From assembly GCF_043641665.1 (NCBI RefSeq), contig NC_092200.1, positions 13,561,694 through 13,625,693 of the forward strand: a DNA stretch of 64,000 bases. The letters run 5' to 3'. Source of the stretch: Enoplosus armatus (Eukaryota > Chordata > Actinopteri > Centrarchiformes > Enoplosidae). Shown in pieces: positions 25,201 to 36,046 of the stretch. Every line of letters starts with the position of its first letter. Position 1 is the first letter of the stretch. The position numbers and the translations under genes were made by a program. Below the pieces are notes generated by a model. The model did no database searches and had not been told where the DNA came from. It saw only the letters and a program-made list of their open reading frames with translations.

Positions 25201-25602
25201 CCCAACGGAAAAGAGAAAGGGGGGAAGAAAAAAAATGCTCTGCAAAGTTTCTTATCTCAATCCAGCTGAAGGAGGAACCACACACACACAGTCCAAGCTG
25301 CACTTATCAGTCATTAGGCATTTAAATGCTTGCCCAGAGAGAAATTAGATTTCCGAGGAGTTAAGAAGATAACCAGTGGCACACACTTAAAAAGGACGCA
25401 GCACTTTCAACACATTTGACTGGAGTCTGAGGCAACACACTCACTGAGTAGCACTGAGTGTTAATGCAGCATGTGTTGTAATTAACACAATTTGAATAGA
25501 CAAGCAACACAAGATGAGCTGTCCCTAAATACATGAGAAAATAACATATTATTACCAAAAGTAGGGGAAGACAAATTACACATTTATTCAATTTATTTAT
25601 TA

Positions 25603-26012
25603 CCCCAAAACAAGGAGGTTAGGTTTTTGGTACCATTTGTTAGTTTGCATGTTGGTTTGTTACAATTATTTATCTCAAGTCTATTTAACAGGTTTCAATT
25701 ATATTTAGTGGAGCCATGGTCCAAGAAACAAGTGATTATATTTTGGTCCAGATTAAGATCCAGGATGTCCTAAAAAGGTGAGATATTGTATGTAATTTTT
25801 TAGACATTTTCACTATTTTCTTATGAACTTACTAGAATGAAAACAAAACTCTGGCAGTATCATGTGATTGTCTCCCGCAACATGTAATTTGATGTCAACT
25901 AGGATCCAGATGCAGAAATTCTCCAAACATTTTCTATTATTAAAAATAACAAATTTCAAGGACTGCAATCTTGGCAGAGACGCGCTTTCTACGTCTTGGG
26001 GGAGTTCTAGGG
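25603..26012. mobile_element. Diverged copy of a common teleost dispersed repeat
   Basis: In order I see CAAGGAGGTTAGGTTTTTGG, AGCCATGGTCCAAGAA, TTTTGGTCCAGATTAAGATC with CCAGGA, GACATTTTCACTATTTTCT, GATCCAGATGCAG and CTTGGCAGAGACGCGCTTTC ending in GGGGGAGTTCTAG. I recall the same order (CAAGGAGGTTATGTTTTC, TTTGGTGCAGATC, CTTGGCGGAGGTCTGCGCTC) from a repeat common in fish genomes. The copy is about 410 bp, old and without an open frame. I do not assign a superfamily. Confidence 0.7.
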
Positions 26013-26419
26013 ATCACCAGAGCTGTGGCAGAATTTCACTGTAACCTAATTCTCCGTGTTAAAGTATGAGTGTGCTGTGATATGTTTCCGTCTCACCACT
26101 AAATGCGTAAACTTTATCCTGTGGAAAGCACAGTATCACTGCAATTAGGTAGAACAGAAATCATTACATACAGCGGTGCATGGGACAAAATCTCATCAGC
26201 AGAGTTTGTTGTGTGTCCTTACTGCAACAGGAAAAAAAGAGCTTATAACAGTTTAATTTTTTCGATTTACACAAAATATTTCCCCGGCCCATAAAACATG
26301 ACGTCCTGCTGAGCAGTTGGATGGAACTTGACCAATCTGTGAGTCAGTGTTCTTGGAAGAAGTGTGTATTTGTTGTTGTACATCTTCCCTGCTGATAACT
26401 ACAGCACTTAAAGAACAAG
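26013..26419. other. Noncoding stretch, nothing recognised
   Basis: Mixed composition, no exon-like frame, no repeat family recognised. Confidence 0.4.
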
Positions 26420-26620
26420 GCCCCAGCTAACAACACCACCTCGCCCCAACACTCCGGGCTCAGTTGCTGCCAGTGGAACAAATTGCGGAGCATTTACCGA
26501 ACTTTTATTAGGTTCACAAAACAAGATCCCATGCCATAGATGTGGGCGAGGGGTATTAATTTAGGGAAATGAGCACAGGGTAAATAAAGGCTGTCTGGTT
26601 GCCGTCCTAACAGGAAATAC
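26420..26620. other. Candidate conserved noncoding element
   Basis: Repeat-free block with ACTTTTATTAGGTTCAC, GGGTATTAATTTAGGG and GGGTAAATAAAGG cores. Confidence 0.25.
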
Positions 26621-27129
26621 TATGCAGGGGACCGGTGAAGGAGGTGGGAGTGAAGATAGGGGGTAGGGGGGAGGGAGGAAACAATTATGACCTCATTTAA
26701 TAGTCTCTCTTTCCCTCTCTCTCTCTCTGTCTCTCTCGGCTCCCAGGCAGAGATCGGAAAGGAATGCCCAGTTTCAAAACCGCAAGTCACCTCTGAACAT
26801 GGGAGCATTTGGCCTAAGTGTTTCCTGTTGCAATAAAAATGTATGTCAAGTATGTGAACCGAGGTTCCTCTGTGCTTAAAGCCTGTTGAGCACACACAAT
26901 TACGCCTCGCATACACACACGCACACACACACACTCACTCACACATTTACACATGTATACTGCAACCAAAGTACTTTGGTTTGGACTCCTCCACAGCAAA
27001 AATTAGTCCATTATGAACTGTACTGCCACTGCCCAAGCACACCAGTGTGATTAAACCAAGCATGGAGTGTGAGGCTAAATGTGTGTGTGCGTGTGTTTTG
27101 GAGTTATATTGTGAAATGGGTGGGGGTGT
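26621..27129. other. Noncoding stretch with short simple repeats
   Basis: A GGGA-rich patch near 26650-26680, a CT-rich patch near 26705-26735 and a CA-rich patch near 26910-26945. No gene. Confidence 0.5.
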
Positions 27130-27440
27130 GATACAAAAGCCCATGCTGTTCTGGTGCTGGGCTCGTGATAAGAGTTTGGGAAGTCGTCGCATTGGTGATA
27201 GCCACGGGCACAAATGTGCAAGAGGGCTCCAAGTGCTAATTTTATTCATTTACCTCCCTCTCTGGATAATTGTTTCTGTCAACCAGCGACGGCTTGATAA
27301 AGGATTTCACGCCGCTGAAAACAGTTACACGGCTACTTTGGAAGGTGATCGCCAGAGACGATTATATTTATCACCTGCGTTAATATCCATAGTGTGGTGT
27401 AAATTGATTCATTCTCCAAGGATCGCTGTCGCAGGGAGCA
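27130..27440. other. Candidate conserved noncoding element
   Basis: A 300-bp block without simple repeats holding GCTAATTTTATTCATTTAC, GGATAATTGTTTCTGTC, GGCTTGATAAAGG and TTATATTTATCACC. A 133-codon frame spans it, but it starts in CA/TG-rich sequence and matches no family. Confidence 0.35.
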
Positions 27441-27771
27441 AGGTGTGAAGAGTTCTGCACCCATATAAGGCATCTGACATTTGACACATAACACTGCAAA
27501 ATGAGCATTGACAAAATCATACTCACAGTAACGAAGAGTTATCACTGATACTATTATATCACACTGAAAATACTGTCAAAATCCTACTTAAACAATTCCG
27601 CCCTACATTTGTCTTAGCCGTGCTTCAATTAAATTCATTACTGATACGCACAAACACTCTTACACACATGCTTTCATACTATCACATTATGCTGTAATAC
27701 AACATCTGTATCCAAAGGAGTGATAAAAAGGTGGAGTTTAAAACAGTGACATGGCTGCCTGTATCAAATTA

Positions 27772-27786
27772 ATTATTATTATTATG

Positions 27787-27829
<43 letters not shown>
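27772..27829. repeat. (TTA)n trinucleotide microsatellite
   Basis: About 19 TTA units with one GAT interruption near 27785. Confidence 0.97.
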
Positions 27830-27830
<1 letters not shown>

Positions 27831-28359
27831 ACAATATTTGTTATCTGCTGTTTGTCCAAAACTTTGTGCAATTAAGTAAATTGTTAATGCTAAAATGATT
27901 TGTGTTAAATACTAAAATGGTTAACCGTCCTGTATCTGTACCTATTAAGGGTAAAACAAAATGTTTAAGTATAATAAAATTAAAATTGCTTGACATTGTG
28001 AATTAAAAAAAAAATTACCCACAAATGTTTGAAACTCAAATGTAAGTACAAAGATCAAAATAAAAGCAGAGCAATATTTCAACCATGACGCTCAAACTCT
28101 CCTTAGAATTGAAAAGGCATTTGCCTTTTAAGAAATAACCGCCACCCAGAACCAACGGTCAAGTCAGAGAGTTTACAAGCTACCTGTCAACAGCAACTGA
28201 TAGAAATCTTTAGGCTACAGATTCATCACCTTCGACCAATAAAAAAAATGAAAAAAAAAACTACAGTTGCCCCCAAAATGTCACTCACAAAGCTTTAAAT
28301 TTCACAGCACACCTTTACCTCAGTAACTGACAGATTCCCACCCATTCAAAAGGCTGACC
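27830..28359. other. AT-rich noncoding stretch
   Basis: A-rich runs near 28005 and 28245. No gene or repeat family recognised. Confidence 0.5.
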
Positions 28360-28560
28360 TGGAAGCCTTCTTTTCCCCCGGAGTTCAAAAACATGTCGCT
28401 CTGCCTCCACTCGGGGAAGCCTGCTTTTATTGGACCCTTTGTGGAACATCCTTTCTTCCCCTTCATCAAAAGAAGAAAAATAAGTCAAGGCGTAGTCGCA
28501 TTTCCCCCTTCTTTTATTACTATTCTAATAATACTCCATATTTGTTCGTGCCTTCATCTT
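28360..28560. other. Candidate conserved noncoding element
   Basis: Repeat-free block with GCTTTTATTGGACCC and CTTTTATTACTATTC, ending at a TG array. Weakly supported. Confidence 0.2.
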
Positions 28561-28577
28561 TTCAATGCACTCATTGA

Positions 28578-28578
<1 letters not shown>

Positions 28579-28610
<32 letters not shown>
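28579..28610. repeat. (TG)16 microsatellite
   Basis: Perfect TG array of 32 bp. Confidence 0.98.
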
Positions 28611-28613
<3 letters not shown>

Positions 28614-28916
28614 GACTATAGTGAGGCATCTGTACTCTAAGCTTCAGTGGGCAAATGCACTGGATGGATAGAGGGGACTCAGCCTTCTCATTCTTTTCCA
28701 TACCTTTACTGCTACAGTATGTCTGAGTGACTTCTTGGTTCTTCAATATCAATGAAAAGAACCAAGTGATGAAGCACACGTAAGAGAGAGTGGAAGATGA
28801 AAAAATAAAAAAAAGATCAGGCTGAGGTTCCGGAAATAGTGGCTTTTAAAGGAGATACAGCAGATGTAGGGGGGGTGAAGGGGAAGGGGTTGGTAATACA
28901 GTTTCTGTGTGTGCAC
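28611..28916. other. Noncoding stretch, nothing recognised
   Basis: A-rich near 28800 and G-rich near 28869-28890. No gene. Confidence 0.45.
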
Positions 28917-28947
28917 GTGTGTGTGTGTGTGTGTGTGTGTGCGTGTG
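28917..28947. repeat. (GT)n microsatellite
   Basis: GT array with one GC interruption near its end. Confidence 0.95.
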
Positions 28948-29156
28948 AGAGGGAGACATGTTGTTAAAATCGTTCTATACTAAAGCAGCTCAGGCCCTTT
29001 TGCTCCACAGAGGCCTGCAGAGGTGGTGGTGGTGTCTGTGCAGGAAAAGGGAGGAGGTGAGCTGGAGTGTTCGAGGGCACTTCCCTTCGCTGACTGGAAT
29101 GAATGGTATGGGGCAGTAGTGACCATTCATGCATGCTCCTTTACCTCTCTCTTCCC

Positions 29157-29178
29157 CTCTCTCTCTCTCTCTCTCTCT
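29157..29178. repeat. (CT)n microsatellite
   Basis: CT array of about 11 units, followed 150 bp later by an inverse (AG)n array. Confidence 0.93.
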
Positions 29179-29323
29179 TTCACACCCGCTGTTCCCTGTT
29201 TGAGATTTTTAGGTGCAACAACACAGAGAAGGGGGAAAGGAGAAGGAGATAAACAAATAAGAGACAGAAAGGGGAAATCAAAGAAGGAGGAACAAGGGGG
29301 AGGAAAGAGAAGAGAGAAGGTAT

Positions 29324-29328
<5 letters not shown>

Positions 29329-29365
<37 letters not shown>
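29329..29365. repeat. (AG)18 microsatellite
   Basis: Perfect AG array. With the CT array at 29157 it forms inverted complementary tracts. Confidence 0.98.
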
Positions 29366-29366
<1 letters not shown>

Positions 29367-29501
29367 GCGGGACTCTAGTGACTGGGCCACTGGAGTTGGA
29401 GAGCAGCGCAGCGTGAAATAAGGGAGAGGAGCAGCTGAACCAGAAAGAACCCAGGCTGCTCATTACAAAGGCCTAGGCCTGACTTCTACCCTCCACACAC
29501 T

Positions 29502-29504
<3 letters not shown>

Positions 29505-29550
<46 letters not shown>
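29505..29550. repeat. (AC)23 microsatellite
   Basis: Perfect AC array of 46 bp. Confidence 0.98.
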
Positions 29551-29553
<3 letters not shown>

Positions 29554-29879
29554 AGGATACAGATATGCACAGGACACAGGGAAACCAAAACCAGAGGAAC
29601 ATCATAACGTATGCCATTTGGTGAATGCAGCTATGTGGACATGCTATGTCACACGTGTGCTGTACATCTGCACACGTTCAATCACAGCCAGAGACAAGAA
29701 TTGTACTGTACATTTATCCTATCAACAATGAAATAAATGAATCAGTTCAACAGAATACAAAGTTTTATACTTCTGCTGCTGAATACAGAGAATTTATGCA
29801 AAGATGTAAAGAATGAATTGCCAGAGCAAGTCAATACCAGCTAAACTAGCCAGGAGCTGATTATCTGGATCTCCATTTT
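29551..29879. other. Noncoding stretch, nothing recognised
   Basis: No exon or repeat family recognised. Confidence 0.4.
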
Positions 29880-30240
29880 TTTTCTCTCCAGATATTGACT
29901 CCGTGAAAATGTTACACTCGTCAAAAAACTTTGGCAGGCTTAGCAAAACCACGCAGGGAGAAACGGAGCGGAGGAAGTCCCTATTCTCATTGTGCGACCC
30001 TCCCTTCGCATCGTGACAGCTGATGAAACATTTGGTGCAACTTGTTTATTTAGATTTGATTTCCTCCCCGAACATTCGAGCAGCTGCCTCTCAATACACG
30101 GTTCACAAACATCTCATTCAAGGGCACAAATAAGTGTGTCGCCAGACTGGAGGATATTGACTTATAAGCAGAGAGCGTGAATCTAATATCAAATTGCATC
30201 ACTGTCAATGGGGTGGGTGCAGTATGCGTCAGGAAAGTGC
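29880..30240. other. Candidate conserved block after a splice-acceptor-like tract
   Basis: A T-rich pyrimidine tract ends in TCTCTCCAG at 29891, like a 3' splice site. From 29894 one frame stays open for 41 codons and ends at a TGA near 30015. Beyond it the block keeps a repeat-free, balanced texture (GTGACAGCTGATGAAAC, TCTAATATCAAATTGCATC). It could be an exon, but regulatory sequence is at least as likely. Confidence 0.25.
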
Positions 30241-32099
30241 TTTGTTTTTATTCATTTTACATTTTGAAATCAAATAAAATTATAGAAAGGTATTGTTCTG
30301 TATTATAAAAATATGTTGAAATATAACACAACCTGTATTTTGCTAAATAATTGAATCTGAATGGTGGATCTTTTCTAATAAAAGCGAGAATGACAGTTGT
30401 GGACAATAAACCTAGCACACAGCAAATGACTCAATTAGTTTTTAACAAATAAATTGACTCTGATACAGTATATTACTCCGTCAACATTACAACTCACTCT
30501 TCTTTTAAACACACACTGGAACTGAGGGCCAGTAGCGGTATTCAATCCAGCAGGGAGATGTAAATATTAAAAAGAGACATATAGAGATGTAACAAAGAAT
30601 GGGATGACAATATGCTCCTTAGATATTCCTTTACAAGTTCTCATAAGACCTTTTTTTTTTTTTTTCAATTCAAACAGAAGAAGCTGTAAACCAGTGCTGC
30701 AGTGGCTCCTGATAATCCCCCCACCTCCCCGCTCGCTGCCACAACATATTCTGTGAAATACTGCCATCTCTTGGTGCTTCAAATGAGGGTTTTGGGTTTT
30801 TTCTTTTGCAGACAGGGAGCCTCGGTGGCTCAGACGACTGCGGCTTCAATCATATGTCAAAGGCCACTAGAGGCCAGGTCCCTGTCGAGCTCTGTGGAAA
30901 TATAACCTCTGATCCAAAGGCTGATCAGAAGAGTCATGCAAGAGGATCAGAGTGTGACAACAGAGACATTATCGTATACTTACATTCTTTTCTGCGGTGG
31001 ACCCCCTTGATGCATGTCTTTCCTAATCCTATCCTCAACTGACAATATGAGTACCATCTACTATAAAAATGAAAGAATGTGGTTTTATGCAGAAATGTAG
31101 TCGTAAATAAAAAGTCATTACATCAATCTTAATGAAAAGTCACCAATACACAAACAGTTATTTTTTTCTTTTCTCATAAATATAACACATGACCATTTAC
31201 CATTCATTGATTTGTGCTATGTTATATACATTTTTGTTATTTTTATAAGTGCTTGACACATCCTTCTCCATTTTTACTGAAAATCTTTTTCCATTTCTGA
31301 GAAAATTTAAATGTTCTGTTAAAGGATTACAGGGTCTTCAGTTGGCTGAGAAAATGATTAGATTTTGGTAATTTTTGGGGGGGGGTTATTAAACTCTTTC
31401 AACACACTCCAAAAAGCATCAAGCTACAAAATAAGGCTCGCTTTCTTACAGTAGTTCCTGAAAAGCAGTCGTGTTGGAAATGCAAGATTTACACCCCGTA
31501 GTGAAATAATGCTTCCCACTTATGCTGCTACAAATTTAACATTGCACTGTTGTCATTTGAACGCCACCTGTAAGAACTACCTAAATGTCAAAACTCAAAC
31601 GAAAAAATGAAGAAAAACAAAAAGGAGACTGTGCATCTCACTAAAGTAGGAGCACAAATCATTTCTTAAGTGGTTGCTGTTGACTGTGCAGTGCAGTTTG
31701 CTGCACACACAGCAAACTGTGGTAACCAGTCACGATGTGGAGGTGCGGTTCGCGCGCTGCAGAACTGATTCAGCAGGTTTCTGAGCTGCTTCCTTCGGAG
31801 ATAAAAAGGCTCGATTTGTGTCTGTGTGTCGAGGTTGAGACGCGCAGATGAAAGTGACACCCTTTGAAAGGGGAGTGAAAGTGTGTTTCTCTCGCTGCTT
31901 CACAGTGTAGTAGAGTTGTAATTCAATACTCCCCAGTCAGTGCTTTTCAAGGCTGCTACAGAGGACTGTTGTGTTTCACAGAATGTATTTCCAGAAAGGA
32001 ACAGGTTGTTCATCACAAGGTCTGTTGATCTTAAACACACACACACACACCGAGCTGGGAACTTTGAAGTGTTAAAATAAACATTTTCACCTAACCACT

Positions 32100-32104
<5 letters not shown>
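30241..32104. other. AT-rich noncoding stretch
   Basis: A T15 run near 30651-30665 and a G9 run near 31377. TGCCATCTCTTGG at 30762-30774 resembles a CTCF core with two departures. Bases 31660-31860 are slightly GC-richer. No gene supported. Confidence 0.45.

Positions 32105-32160
<56 letters not shown>
32105..32160. repeat. (TC)28 microsatellite inside an 80-bp pyrimidine run
   Basis: Perfect TC array. Pyrimidines run without a purine from 32102 to 32181, and CT-rich sequence continues to a CAG at 32217. Mirror-symmetric tracts of this kind can form triplex DNA. Confidence 0.98.
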
Positions 32161-32164
<4 letters not shown>

Positions 32165-32217
32165 CTCTCTCTTCCTCCCTCGCTCTCTCTGCCTCCCCTC
32201 CCTCCCTCTGATCTCAG

Positions 32218-32420
32218 GCATTTTAACGTGAGCTTCATTTACAACTTTCATTTCAATTTGTCCCGTTAGTCCATATGTTATTGTAGCGGAACCAGCGCCG
32301 GGGCCTCTGGTTAGTGAAAATGTCAGATTCCCTGATTTGATTTTATAGGATCTCAGCGGGGACGGAGGGGCTGTGTGGTTCTGGCCTTCTCCTGCAAGTG
32401 GACCGACTACTGTTTGCATT
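32218..32420. other. Candidate conserved noncoding element
   Basis: Begins right after the CT tract. Contains GGCATTTTAACGTGAGC, TTCATTTCAATTTGTCCC and AGCGGAACCAGCGCCGGGG. Repeat-free. Confidence 0.28.
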
Positions 32421-32549
32421 TAAACATCCATCTGAACCAGATTCCCCCCCGAGGATTAATTTTGTTTCACAGAGGGTCAATTACCTCTCACCACCATAAC
32501 CCCAATGTGCCAAAAAAACAAAAAAAGAACGATCTGCTCTTTTTTTCCA

Positions 32550-32725
32550 GCTGCAATTAGACAGATTATTTAGGTTAGGTGTAGGAAGAGGGTGCCTGGC
32601 AGAGGTCACCATTTTAATTAGGCACTATTTAGGACCAATAACAAACTGATTATTTGCCAAATGGCTCTTGTGAACTGAGAGGCTTGATGGTTGGCATGTT
32701 GAGTGCCAGTCAAGTGCCTTTCACC
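32550..32725. other. Candidate conserved noncoding element
   Basis: Contains AGCTGCAATTAGACAG, CCATTTTAATTAGGCAC, ACCAATAACAAACTG and GATTATTTGCC: closely packed homeodomain, CCAAT-like and SOX-like cores without simple repeats. Confidence 0.33.
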
Positions 32726-32885
32726 CTCAACAGTACTCTGAAAAAGCACCAATGACTAGAACATGAGGTCACAAATCTGCTTTGATTGAGGTTTCTATGG
32801 ATACAGATGTGTCCCCGCTGACTTTTTTTTCCTCCCCTAACCTCTCTCCGTCTCTCCCCTCCTCTCTCTCTCTACCCCCTGTGCA

Positions 32886-33090
32886 GTGTCATTGCCGAGC
32901 GCTAAGTAAATACGTGCTCTTTATGTTCCTCGTTGCCTTTCAATATTTGGCAGCGTGGCAGCGGGGGATCAAAATGTGTGTGTCTGCTAAATGTCAGTGG
33001 GTAGAAGGGGTTGAGTTTAGAGCGGCACACACCGTGAAGCACCTGCTGCAGAGGCAAGCAGCGGGGGGAGGCTTCATCTCGGTTTGATCC
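32886..33090 (+). other. Open frame after a strong splice-acceptor-like tract
   Basis: About 60 bp of pyrimidine-rich sequence ends in CCCCCTGTGCAG at 32886. The following frame stays open for about 65 codons to a TGA near 33087. No domain is recognised and no strong donor follows. Exon or conserved noncoding sequence cannot be separated here. Confidence 0.22.
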
Positions 33091-33179
33091 GAAATGGAAA
33101 AGGCTACGAGCACCACGTCAGCACCAACAGCACACACCGAACCCCCACTTCCTCAAGTCTATTTTCAATTTAGCCCCAT

Positions 33180-33460
33180 TCAACAGATGGTGGTAGAATA
33201 CCCCACCTCGGCATTTTAATCAGACTAGAACACCATTTAGAGTTATTACGGAGATTGTGTGCCATAATCTAATGCTGCAATTGATTACCAGTTTCCTAAA
33301 TATTGTTGTTTATCCTGACATTAAGGTGGATATTTGAAGCAAAAGCAATGAGTCACAATTATCATTATTTCTAACTCACCTTAATCTATCTGTAATCAGA
33401 TTAAATTTTATGGAAGGCAACCCATGGAGACATCTGTGTATTCTTAAAAGACTATCGTGG
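33180..33460. other. Candidate conserved noncoding element
   Basis: Repeat-free block with TTTTAATCAGACTAG, GCTGCAATTGATTACC, AATGAGTCACAATTATC and CTGTAATCAGATTAAATTTT: many homeodomain cores plus an AP-1-like TGAGTCA. Confidence 0.33.
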
Positions 33461-33778
33461 CTTAATGTATTAAAAATGCAGTAATTGATAATAACATTGA
33501 AATCTGAAATTATTAAGTTTTCGTGTCTGCAGAATGGGGGGGCTGACTGTACATGTAAGACCACTTTCTGTAAACGCATCACTCAGTTGCTTAATAAAAA
33601 CAGTTGCCGGGGAGGGGAAGTGGGTCTTGGCTGGTTTTAGGGTTATGTATGACATCAAATAAGGTTTGGATTCTATGTGAAATGGTCTGGATGAGCGTGA
33701 CCAGCCATGGGAAGTATCTTTGGCCTCCAGGGACTGAAAAAAAGACAGGAAGCCCTGAAGAGCCACTGCAGGCCATCG

Positions 33779-33816
33779 CCTCCTCCTCCTCCTCCTCCTC
33801 CTCCTCCTCCTCCTCC
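33779..33816. repeat. (CCT)n trinucleotide microsatellite
   Basis: About 12 perfect units. It explains the poly-serine, poly-arginine, poly-glutamate and poly-proline frames on both strands here. Confidence 0.97.
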
Positions 33817-34249
33817 ACGCCACTTGGCCTTTGTCTTTACTTGGCATGTGTGTGTGTGTCTCTGTGCGTACACCCCTCTGACTGTGTGTGTGTGTGAGTT
33901 TGCATCTGCATCCTGTCCTTGTTGCCTGTCCCTGGCTGCACCATTGGAGGCAGCTGATGCTATCTCATGGCAGTATTGTGGCAGCCCCTGCTGCGAATAA
34001 TCAAAGGCAGCTGTTTGGAAAATACCAAAGATGCCTAATAGGAAGCACTGATGGCCTGGATTCACTCTTTACCCAACAAGCCCCCCATGTCTGAAATGAA
34101 ATGCTCAGATCAATTATTATTTGCGGCATGCAGACTCTATATACCTCCTTTCCAAGACTGTCATATTGTCCTTGTGCAATTTGTATCAACATAACAAAAT
34201 TTACAAAAAAAACACAAAGACCGAACATTTATTTGACTTCAAAAGTGAT
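33817..34249. other. Noncoding stretch, nothing recognised
   Basis: Short TG tracts at about 33845-33895, then mixed sequence. No gene supported. Confidence 0.4.
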
Positions 34250-34750
34250 TCTTCCCTCTCTTTCCTCTTTGTCTGAATGTATTTTTAGCAGAACTACTAA
34301 TTCCTGCAGTGTGAGCCATATTCCTGGGTTTTTGTGGGGGATAGAGAGGAGGAAAAGACCTATTATTTCTATTATTTGGATTGTGCACCGAGGCAGCTTT
34401 CGGGGTTTGATTGTGTTTTGTTTGAACAAGTCAGTTAATGAACGCCAATCGCGGGATGCTGGTAGTTCTCGATGCATATCTGCTGATCTGGGGGTCCCAG
34501 CAGATCTTGGCCAAACACTGGGCAAGGCAAAAACAAATCTGTCTGTCAGTATGGGGTTAGGAGTCCTAATTAGGGGTCCTGACTCTCTGTCCGCGGCTCC
34601 AAGTCAAGCGTCAGCTCTCCTTGATTGGTACAAATCTCGTTTTTCTAAGCCTCAAAGGTTCGCGGAGAGGGTCAGCGGCTCGCCATGATGGTGATTTGCT
34701 TGTACCTTTAAAAGGCCATTGATTACGTATTTAGAAAGGGAAAATGTTGC
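34250..34750. other. Candidate conserved noncoding element (CpG-containing)
   Basis: Repeat-free 500-bp block. Bases 34565-34574 are the perfect palindrome CCTAATTAGG. Bases 34485-34506 hold overlapping inverted repeats (CTGGG-GGT-CCCAG; GATCTG/CAGATC). It also has CGCCAATCGCGGG, CCGCGGCTCC and GGTTCGCGGAGAGG. A 195-codon frame (34101-34688), the longest in the window, overlaps it, but it matches no family and looks like chance. Confidence 0.35.
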
Positions 34751-35918
34751 ACCACTGTGGACTAGAAGGAGGGGTTGAGTGGTCGGGCTTTTTGATAAGT
34801 GGTGGGAACTTTTGTGTGGAATGAATGAATGTGGGAGCACGATAGGGAGGGCAGTTCACTCACAGGAGTCAGGGAGTTAGTAAGAAATCAACAAGTACCT
34901 ACATAGTTACATCAAAAAATCCCTCTAGTCTGGAAACTGAGTCACCCTCAATGTTAAGCACTTTGCTGTGCATCATGGTTGCACAGCTATGTGGTTATCA
35001 GATGTGTTGATGCCACTGATATAGATGCTGCCACCTCACCTAACAACCTCTGAAGGACCAGTTAATGTTTCTTTACTTAAAGAACAACAGGACACACCTT
35101 CCCTTCGTAAATACTGACAACTTGTTTAAATGTGTTTTATTTCACAAACCTGTGCAAAAAAGGGGTCATTATGAGCAGAAATGAAATGAAAACAGATAAA
35201 CCAGACCAGGTAGTTTCTCCTGAACTTCAGCTTCATGTTTTCTTTTCAGTGTAGCATTTACATCCTAACAGTTTCTGAAGGTCAGACCAAACAACAACAA
35301 AGTTCTGGGCAACCGTTCACGCTGGTTTCTCATTTCCCTTACTGACTTACAATGGAAAGAGATGATCTTAGCAAGGTACTTCTGCCAAACGCAGCCCTGT
35401 CACTTTAACGTGATAACATCATCACCTTTATTGTAACAAACATAACTCCAGCGAGGAAAGCATTATTTGAAGCGAGACTGTGGTCAGATGTAGCATCAGA
35501 AAACAAAAACATGAGTAACTTGTTTAGTGAAAGTGTATTTTAGATCATTGTGTCGTTACATAGAGCACTTCAAGAGGGTGGACTGTGGCATGCCCACAAT
35601 ACCACTGTTTTTAAGGTGAAAAGTAGGAATAAATTACCATGATTGTCTTTAAATTAGATCACTTTGTTTCCAGTTAAAATTTCACAATGCTTTCAGAAAA
35701 GCCAGCTGCTCTGTGTGTCTCCCCCCCTCTGTCTGTCTGTCCGTCTGTCCGTCTGTGCAGGTTATGGATGGTCTGGTCCATGAACACTCGCTGAGAGCAG
35801 AGGCCACATGCACAAAAGCAAAATAAACTGCAGGGGAAGGAAGTGGTTAACATTAACAAGGATCCAATAAGAAGATTAAATGTAAAACGCTGGCCCTGGT
35901 AATTGATGTGTTCCTAAC
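34751..35918. other. Noncoding stretch
   Basis: No gene. A CTGT/CCGT tetranucleotide-like tract (TCTGTCTGTCTGTCCGTCTG) occupies about 35729-35757. Confidence 0.5.
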
Positions 35919-35923
35919 TGTGT

Positions 35924-35968
<45 letters not shown>
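35919..35968. repeat. (TG)n microsatellite
   Basis: TG array with one TA interruption near 35927. Confidence 0.97.
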
Positions 35969-35972
<4 letters not shown>

Positions 35973-36000
35973 TATGCTTGGGTCTGTAGAAGTGTATGTG

Positions 36001-36002
<2 letters not shown>

Positions 36003-36045
<43 letters not shown>
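36003..36045. repeat. (TG)21 microsatellite
   Basis: Perfect TG array 34 bp after the previous one. Confidence 0.98.

Positions 36046-36046
<1 letters not shown>

Noticed and set aside
25430..25500. ACACTCA/TGAGTGT short inverted repeat
   Set aside because: Arms of 7 bp are too short to call an element.
30762..30774. CTCF-like TGCCATCTCTTGG
   Set aside because: Two mismatches to the core. Kept only as a weak possibility.
33470..33897. Frames with poly-arginine, poly-glutamate, poly-serine and poly-proline
   Set aside because: Produced by the CCT trinucleotide repeat at 33779-33816.
34101..34688. 195-codon open frame, the longest in the window
   Set aside because: No recognisable domain and no support from codon structure or convincing splice sites. 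It overlaps a block better explained as regulatory DNA.
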